The notes beneath the pieces are model-generated. The model had not been told where the DNA came from, did no database searches, and worked only from the letters and a program-made list of their open reading frames with translations. Below are positions 57,451-64,000 of a stretch of DNA of 64,000 nt, piece by piece. Origin of the DNA: Botryococcus braunii (taxonomy: Eukaryota; Chlorophyta; Trebouxiophyceae); NCBI GenBank assembly GCA_002005505.1, contig KV908410.1, positions 405,413 to 469,412 of the forward strand. The letters run 5' to 3'. How positions within the stretch are numbered: the stretch's first letter is position 1; each line of letters begins with the position of its first letter. A program made the translations under genes and the position numbers.

Positions 57451-58277
57451 GAAACTCTAGCAATGGGCTTCCCAAAGTGATCCAGGGATTTTGGTGGTTC
57501 TACGGTGAGTCTCTTAGCTGAACAACGATATTGAGCTAGAAGGGTACCACAGATTGACTGAAATCTACGTAGCTTTCCAGGAACTAGCATTTGTGTGTAT
57601 TATTCTCCGTGTTTTTGAGAAATTGCGAGATACGTGTTTCTTACCGGACACGGACCCAAGTTGCAAGGCAGTAGGTACACCTAGGCAACCAAGGGATTAA
57701 GTATCTAGTGAAGCACAGAAGCTACAAATACCAAAGCAAAAAGATATAAAATGCTGAAGATGAAGTAAGAGCATCTTGTACTTGTTGGGCATGCCAACAA
57801 CCCTAGGAAATTTCATGCTGCAGTACTCTTTGCAGTTATATTCATTGGCACATCCATGATCACTGATTGTATGACCAAGCAAGAATACAAACCCCACTGG
57901 AAATAACCCATAAAGAATCTTTAGCACAAGATAAGCGCTTTGTATAAGCAGATTTGCAAAACATGTTTAAGCTGCATGAATTTTTGCAGTTTGATATTGC
58001 AGACATAGGGTTGGAAGATGAGGGCACCACAGCGGGGGCAGCAGACTTCAATCCTCGAACACGAAGTTTATTGTTTCGTTTGGCTGGGGATCACTGTTGG
58101 GCTTACAAGAACTCCAACTCCACAATCCTTGCACCCTTCCCCATCTGGTCTCCCTCCGGCGCTGCACTCTTCAATATGGCGCGCTATGCAGACATCCAAG
58201 GCGCTTGGTTCTTCAATGAGGTAGCCTTGTTTTCCAACACATGTAACCTTCTTAAGTGCTTGAGGCATTCTTCATAT

Positions 58278-58364
<87 letters not shown>

Positions 58365-59087
58365 CGCGCGCGCGCGAAGTGGCGGGTGGACATGTTGCGT
58401 GCTAGAGCGTGTGCACGCGTGTTTTGAATGCTTGCCGCAGGGGGGGGGGGGGGGAAGGTTATTTTCAATTTTTTTTGGGGCGTTTATGGTGTGGCCAGAG
58501 TGTAAATAGGGAACAGACTGGAGAGCAAGGGATAGACAAGGGACAAGGGAAAGCCGGGTGAGCAAAAGGGAGGGAAGGGCTGGGGGGGTATGAGGAGCAA
58601 GGGATAACAATTGGAAACATAGGGGTAGATCAAGAATGGAAAAAGGAAGCGTAATTCGAAAAGCAAAGAGAGAACCCTGTGGGCCAAGTTGTGCCATATG
58701 CACGATTCAGGGGTTGCAACGCTAATGGTAGCAGCAGGGTGGTGCTGTAAGAGCATCACAAGTAAGTGGTTCCTGGACAAATTGGCCATGATAGATGACA
58801 TTGAATGAAGATGGCCTATCAGGTTAAAATTTGGATTGATGGCCTGTCAAATAAAGATGTGATACAAGCTGCGTCATTTTGATGTGAGACAGGTCGAGGT
58901 GTTTTGCCTCCACTTTGGGTGCCCCCCCCCATCTTTTAGACGCACGTGCACACGCGCGCACACACAAACACGTGTGTGTGAGCGGGTTGGCACACAGGTG
59001 TGGTGTGTGTATATCCTGCTTTCAGACAGAAACAGATTGCAAGTAAAGGAATCGCACGCACTGACACACAGAGACATGCCACCCCCA

Positions 59088-59170
<83 letters not shown>

Positions 59171-60148
59171 GATGCTGTGGAAAAAGCTCCTCCAAGGTCC
59201 CACAGTCATGGACGCTTCCCTGTACCTCCTAGCAGCCCCAAGTTGTATATGTGCATGGTTAAGTGTGCAAGCACAAGCATCTCAGCTCCCTCCAGCTTTT
59301 GCAGCTGAAAAGTGGCGAAGGCCTAAATAAAAGTGGCGAAGGATCTAAATATACCCACTCTTTTCTTTGGGGAGGGGGGGGGTGAAATGTCCTATCATAT
59401 TGTAAGCATTGAGGAGTCAGAAACAACTCATCTAGCCTAAGAGATAAAGTCAACACAGACCGCTCTCGATGTTATTCGCTTGGACACTCCAATTCAAATT
59501 TCAAATCCTGTGCCTTTCTGGGCCCAACCTCTCAGTCAATGTGGATGTTTTCCGATCTGACAGCCTGGACAGATGTAGCCTTCTTCATTATACAGATGCG
59601 GGTAAAATAATTATATTATCCATGTCTGTATCATGAAGAAGGCTACATGTGTCCAGGCTGTCAGATACTTATAGAGTACTTGTAAGTACCTGCCGGGGCG
59701 GGAGTCAGGGTCCAACACCCAGATTCCTACTTGTTCCTCCAGCTTCGTTTCTCCCATGGGTCATGTGTCAGGGACTGATATTGATCTATAGATATAGATC
59801 TCCCATGGGTCATGCGTCAGGGACTGATATAGATCTATAGATATAGATCTCCCATGGGTCATGTGTCAGGGACTGATATAGATGGAGGGGACCCAGGACT
59901 ACACCTTCGCCCAGATCTATGCGATCATCCCGATACTGTTCATCCCAATACCCATCCCAGCTTTCATCATCAACATGACTCAGGAGCTGTTGCCAGACGG
60001 GAACTGGCTCCGCCTGTCATCCTTCCTCTTCGGCATTTTTGACATCCCGCTGGGCAACTACCTCTGGAAGCAGGTCGTGGATGGCGAGGGCCAGCCGGCC
60101 GCACACTATGACGAGTTTGTGGCGGCTCGGAACGGGGCTCCTGTCATG
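57451..60148 (+). CDS. Partial membrane-protein gene of unknown function
   Basis: Exons 57451-57504, 57573-57670, 57990-58220 and 59882-60148 join by GT-AG sites with phases 1, 0 and 0. Exon 1 encodes GLPKVIQGFWWFY, exon 2 AFQELAFVCIILRVFEKL, exon 3 a soluble stretch (NPRTRSLLFRLAGDHCWAYK), and exon 4 a hydrophobic helix (YAIIPILFIPIPIPAFIINM) followed by GNWLRLSSFLFGIFDIPLGN. The product is probably membrane-bound; I do not recognise the family. If the last donor (60149) is not used, the frame stops at 60170-60172. The intron between exons 1 and 2 would be only 68 nt, while the intron before exon 4 (1.66 kb) holds TG and CA arrays and a 49-bp tandem repeat. The 5' part is missing. Confidence 0.48.
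58284..58378. repeat. (TG)n-(CG)n microsatellite
   Basis: About 37 TG units followed by GCGCGC, in the intron before exon 59882-60148; a G run follows at 58441-58454. Confidence 0.95.
59092..59168. repeat. (CA)n microsatellite
   Basis: About 38 uninterrupted CA units in the same intron. Confidence 0.95.
59751..59881. repeat. 49-bp tandem repeat, about 2.7 copies
   Basis: CTCCCATGGGTCATG starts at 59751, 59800 and 59849. Each unit continues with CAGGGACTGATAT and ATCTATAGATATAGAT. The last unit is cut after GATATAG, which forms the acceptor of the next predicted exon. Confidence 0.9.
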
Positions 60149-63100
60149 GTAGCGTCAAAAATCTTCCCCTAGCACTCTCCTCCCCTCCACGGCCCTGGGA
60201 TGCTAGTCCTAGGGTGCTCCTCGGCCCTAATGCCTGCTCCTGAGAGGATGTTCGCCAACCCCTGCTCAGGATGGGGCTCCTCCTCGATAGTTATAACCTT
60301 CTCCTCCTCCTCCTCCTCCTCCTCCTCCTCCTTCTCCTCCTCAATGGTAATTACAACGAGGAATTTTCCTTGTCTGTCCCCCTTTTTGAAAGCCGCGTAG
60401 CCTAGTGGCCACGCCTAGTGTCCTATGGCCGCTCCTGAGAGAATGTTGCCGAAAGGTCTGCACATGGATGGGGCTCCCATCAAGGGAATATTCTAGTAGA
60501 AAAAACGATCTTACTAGTTTGGGGTTAAGGTCTACCCCAGCCGGGGCCCCAAACAGACTAGCCTACTTACAATGCTTTGATAGCTACAACTGTTTTAAGT
60601 TGGTAAGATTGCTTTGCCTTGGCTAATACTTCAAAGGGATGCTTCTGGGAAAAATTCCACAGGAAATCTTCTCCCGAGCAGTCCCACTCTTCTACTCTTC
60701 CAGCACCTCCTGGCTAATACTTGCACTCTCCATCCATGCCTCTGACCTGCCCTGGCGCACCTGGTGTCTCAGCAGCAGCCACGTGGCTGCACATGAGAAA
60801 ATCTTTCCAGGTCGTTGCACAAGAGAGGGGGGGGGGGGGGCTCCCACGATGATGCTACAGAACGCCTTTCTGTAGCCGTCCCTCCAACTGAATCCTGAGG
60901 GAAATGTACTGGGAGATTCCCCATATGCTCCGTTGCTCTTGGGACTAGATGCTGCGCCGTACGCAAGTGCACGCTTGCTGGAACGCAAATGTCGATGGTT
61001 CAACACGTATTTGCATATATTGCACTACCATATGCTATATGGTCTTTTTAGTGCAATATGACATGTCAAGTCTCCTCCTGCATTGACATGCACACGTGAA
61101 GATAAGCAGGGCCTTATATTGTTGACATTAAAGTGCTCTTTATGATGCACTTGCATGTGGAAACGCCACTGGAGTCATTCGTATTGCCTTAGTCGTTTGC
61201 CTATTGTACCTTTGCTCGACATCTCTCAAGCTTTGAATGACTGGTGTCAGGAACGAAGCTGAGCTTTTTTTTTTTTTTTTTTTTTTTTTGGCGTGTCCCA
61301 CAGCTGGACGCCCAGAGAGAGAGGTCATGTGTTCATTCAAGCAGCTCGCAAGGGCAACATGTATCTCTGCGTGCATGGGACGCAACACTGTCTGGTGGAA
61401 GGGGTGGGACGATGTTGTTGAAGGATATCAAAGCATTATTGCGTTCCCCTCTCTGCCGGCTTACCCTTCTAAACACGTCTCTGAAAGTTCTCTTCGTCGT
61501 CAACTCCACGGGCATGCCTCCTTGCATGCGTGAGAAGCTAGTGAGGCTTGTCCATCTGGTCCTATGAAAAACATCCATCTGGTCCGTGATCATAGAAGCA
61601 TTTTTCTGGCGGTATTATGCCTCCTGCCAGTTGAAATATGAGCAACGTTGAGGACAGTGGCAGATCATGAAGGAATTCTAGTTGTCAGAAGTTGAAATTT
61701 CACTGTCGAGATACTAATGCGTCATGTGAACAGGCAGCTGACCTTTTTGAATACTGAAGGAGCTGGCAGCGTGCTGTCATTACTGGCTTGTTATCAAAGT
61801 CGAGCGTTTTACCAACCATTTACCAAGTTCGACATTCAAATAGAGGTCCTATCAGTTGATAGGAGCTTGCAAGTGAGCGATTAGGCCTATTCAGCTCCCC
61901 ACGTGATGAACAATTGACAGGCAAGCAAGGCCTTTTCCAGGAGTGCAGCATGTCCAGCGTTTGCTTGAATATACTGACAAGCCAACATTGAGAGATCAAG
62001 CTGCAGAATAACTTGATAGTGAGACACTTCCCAGTTAAGACGTATCTACAGCTTCCTCCCCAGTTTTGGCCTAACAACTTCAGGGGACAGCAGAGAAGAT
62101 AATTAATGTGGGAAGCTGAGCTGAAGTCAAGCATGGTGGTCGGGGATGCTCGTGGGACGAGGTTGAAGACCAGTCAGTACTATGGTGGCTATCCTACGGT
62201 GCACGGCATTCTAAGCTGCCAAGGGGCGATGAAATGATCATCATGATGGCATATGTATTTGCATGTATATCCTAGGTTTGGGTCATAGCAATAGCTGATT
62301 AAGATAGCTATGCTTTGGTTCAAGCAGTGAAATGTAATTTCATGTGATAACTTGTGTAGCATACTACATACTTATCTGACGCATAGTTCTATGTTGATAG
62401 GGATACTCGGAAATACTGGTATACCGGGGTATACATATCCTAACATAAGGTTTGCGCCTAACAGCGTGATAGTATTAGCATTCCTCACGTTTATGTTAAA
62501 TTGTATACCATGTACGTAACCCTAAGATAACGTAAACTGGTGCCGATTTCAAAGCCAACATTTACTGTATAGGTAACATGGCATCGATTTTCTGGTACTA
62601 AGCAACTCTTGGCACAAATACATGCTCACATAAGTTAAAACGACCGTTAGCATTGTAATCCCCAGTTTTGTGATAAAGGAAAGCTAGCATGGATGTTGGA
62701 CACCATGAGTGAGTTGCAATTAGTGGTTAATTGGACTTGCCTGACAGTCTAACAATCACTCATGAGTGTCTGCAGGTTGATCAGTCTCCAGAGAAACTTT
62801 TAGACTCTTCTACAACGTGACCCATAATTTAGACCCAGGGTTGGTCTTCAAACATGTTCGTGTGCTTTACAGGATGGGGGCAAAATCGAGGTTTCCTCGT
62901 AACAAAATATACAGATCTGCAACATGTTGCAAGTCTTGTACCAGAGGGGGGCTCAACCCCTCCTCGTTCGTCTCTGATCGACAGCCCCCCACCCCCCAAC
63001 TTCTCTCTACCTTGTCCCTCTCCCCCCCCCCCCTTCCATTTCTCTCTCACCCTTGCCCCCTCCACCCTCTTCACACATACATCCCCCCCCCCCGGGGGGC

Positions 63101-63295
63101 TCTCTTACACTCCCCCACAGGGAGAGAGGGTGCGTTCGCACGCGTTTGCTTGTGCCTCTTACTTGCGCTCCCCCTCCCCTCCATGCTCGTCCTGGAAAGC
63201 TGTTCCCCCCCCCCCCCCGCCCCTCCTCACCGCACCATTTTGAAACACTTCAACCGCTCAAGCAACTGGGGGCCGAATGATGCCGGCATCCTCCC
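60149..63295. other. Intergenic region or 3' flank, AT-richer
   Basis: Contains a CTC triplet repeat (60299-60341), a G run (60827-60840), a T run (61266-61290) and C runs near 63021 and 63082. Two diverged copies of a segment with GCTCCTGAGAG(G/A)ATGTT lie near 60236 and 60433. Weak frames such as 60692-61006 (-) and 62854-63243 (+) follow composition only. No gene can be supported. Confidence 0.45.
61266..61290. repeat. Poly-T tract
   Basis: About 25 T, equal to a poly-A on the minus strand. It could be the tail of a retroposed sequence, but no target duplication was identified. Confidence 0.7.
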
Positions 63296-63604
63296 TCACT
63301 CAGAATTTTCGCCGCTGCTCTCACTGTTGCTTCCGTCTCCGTCCGCAGCCTCCATTGGCTCCTCGGTCGGTTGCTCGGGCTCGGGATTGTCCGCTTTGGC
63401 ATCGGCCGGAGGAGCGCTTCCCGCATGGTCTCCCCCAACATCGGGCAACAGGAACGCCGGTACGATACCGGCCCTTGCTGCCGAGAAAAGCCGCTCCTCC
63501 TGCCGCTGCTTCAGGAGTCCTCTCAGGTCTGGCACATCCTTGCAGGCCTCCACCGGCTTCTCTTCCGCCTCAGCCCCCTCTTGCTCTTCCTCGTTCTCCA
63601 TCTC
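63296..63604 (-). CDS. Probable last exon of a minus-strand gene, acidic tail
   Basis: After a GTGGATGCAG acceptor the frame starts EMENEEEQEG and runs 102 residues to a stop at 63296. It has Glu-rich ends (EAEEKPVEA; SSGENSE) around a central segment DVPDLRGLLKQRQEERLFSAAR. The tail is highly acidic and probably disordered. A possible upstream exon ends at a GTGAGT near 63660. The family is not recognised, and the rest of the gene lies beyond or within the final 340 bp. Confidence 0.4.
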   Translation of the reverse strand, partial: EMENEEEQEGAEAEEKPVEACKDVPDLRGLLKQRQEERLFSAARAGIVPAFLLPDVGGDHAGSAPPADAKADNPEPEQPTEEPMEAADGDGSNSESSGENSE

Positions 63605-63933
63605 CTGCATCCACGGCATGAGGAATGGTAAGCATGCAAACCCGCCAAAACGCAACTCACAAGGCAATCTGCACGAGCGCTTGCGGCGTTCACGGTACGA
63701 GGAACGATCCCTTGCCGCTCATACAAACTCGAGAAAGTCACCAGGCTCGAAGTCGCGCGATGGAAAGTGCGGATGCCACCTCAACCAGACCACTCACAGA
63801 CTCGGAGCGATATTGAGCAGAATCCACCAGGGACTTGGAGGGGAATGCAGTCGGCCTCGGCAGCGTTCCGGCATTCATGAAAACACACATGAAGGGGGAG
63901 AACACATATCACTGCGCCGAGGAAAGAGTGGGA

Positions 63934-63936
<3 letters not shown>

Positions 63937-64000
<64 letters not shown>
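63937..64000. repeat. (CA)n-(GA)n microsatellite at the window end
   Basis: CA repeat to 63980 followed by GA repeat that runs off the window. Confidence 0.95.

Noticed and set aside
59751..59881. CRISPR-like array
   Set aside because: Units of 49 bp are directly adjacent without unique spacers, in a eukaryotic intron; it is a simple tandem repeat.
60390..60430. A-box-like TAGCCTAGTGG suggesting a tRNA or SINE
   Set aside because: No B box at a suitable distance and no terminator run.
62854..63243. Plus-strand proline-rich frame of 129 codons
   Set aside because: It is made of C-run and CT-rich low complexity, with no splice context and no domain.

Overview
The window is nuclear DNA of a eukaryote. 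It has spliced genes with GT-AG introns, many long CA/GT, GA/CT and poly-G tracts, and two complete Ty1/copia LTR retrotransposons. The best-supported gene is a formin joined to a RhoGAP-like domain. As I recall, that combination is known from prasinophyte green algae and some seedless plants. This, the repeat-rich introns and the copia elements suggest a large-genome green alga such as a prasinophyte. That assignment is inference; no marker gene in the window proves it.

Positions 1-23,054 (+): one very large formin gene. I followed it through 26 exons by matching splice sites and reading phase from an ATG at 246 to a TAG at 23,052-23,054, giving about 3,170-3,180 residues. The order is: RhoGAP-like domain (246-2,824), about 1,500 residues of Ser/Pro-rich disordered linker (4,136-11,461), FH1 poly-proline tracts on three small exons (11,833-13,397), FH2 actin-nucleating domain on eight exons (13,829-18,408), and a Ser/Pro-rich tail of about 900 residues (19,116-23,054). 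Most introns contain a microsatellite. The exon 5 to exon 6 step is the least certain part.

Positions 23,055-33,000: mostly intergenic, with CA, GA and GT arrays, a diverged tandem repeat of about 160 bp (32,346-32,850), and one compact gene on the minus strand for an F-box/leucine-rich-repeat protein with an acidic tail (27,651-29,501).

Positions 33,000-40,700: copia element A (minus strand, 33,055-40,290). Its LTRs differ at two positions in 879 and it is flanked by a TTTTT target duplication. It lies inside a minus-strand host coding exon whose reading frame continues on both sides. Its polyprotein frame is interrupted by one in-frame stop.

Positions 40,700-48,200: a candidate plus-strand gene read as a phase-consistent exon chain (42,920-44,706), whose first intron holds a compound microsatellite of about 510 bp, and an intronless gene for a multi-pass membrane protein on the minus strand (45,417-46,424).

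Positions 48,222-55,361 (+): copia element B, with an uninterrupted 1,800-residue Gag-Pol frame, LTRs differing at one position in 691, and a CTCAC target duplication. Both elements have a primer-binding site matching the anticodon arm of initiator tRNA-Met (the half-tRNA type of Drosophila copia), the same polypurine tract, and a direct duplication of about 142 bp inside each LTR.

Positions 55,362-64,000: hairpin-rich repeats, a partial plus-strand membrane-protein gene (57,451-60,148), a 49-bp tandem array at one of its splice acceptors, AT-richer intergenic DNA, and a likely last exon on the minus strand (63,296-63,604). I recognised no rRNA, tRNA or CRISPR.
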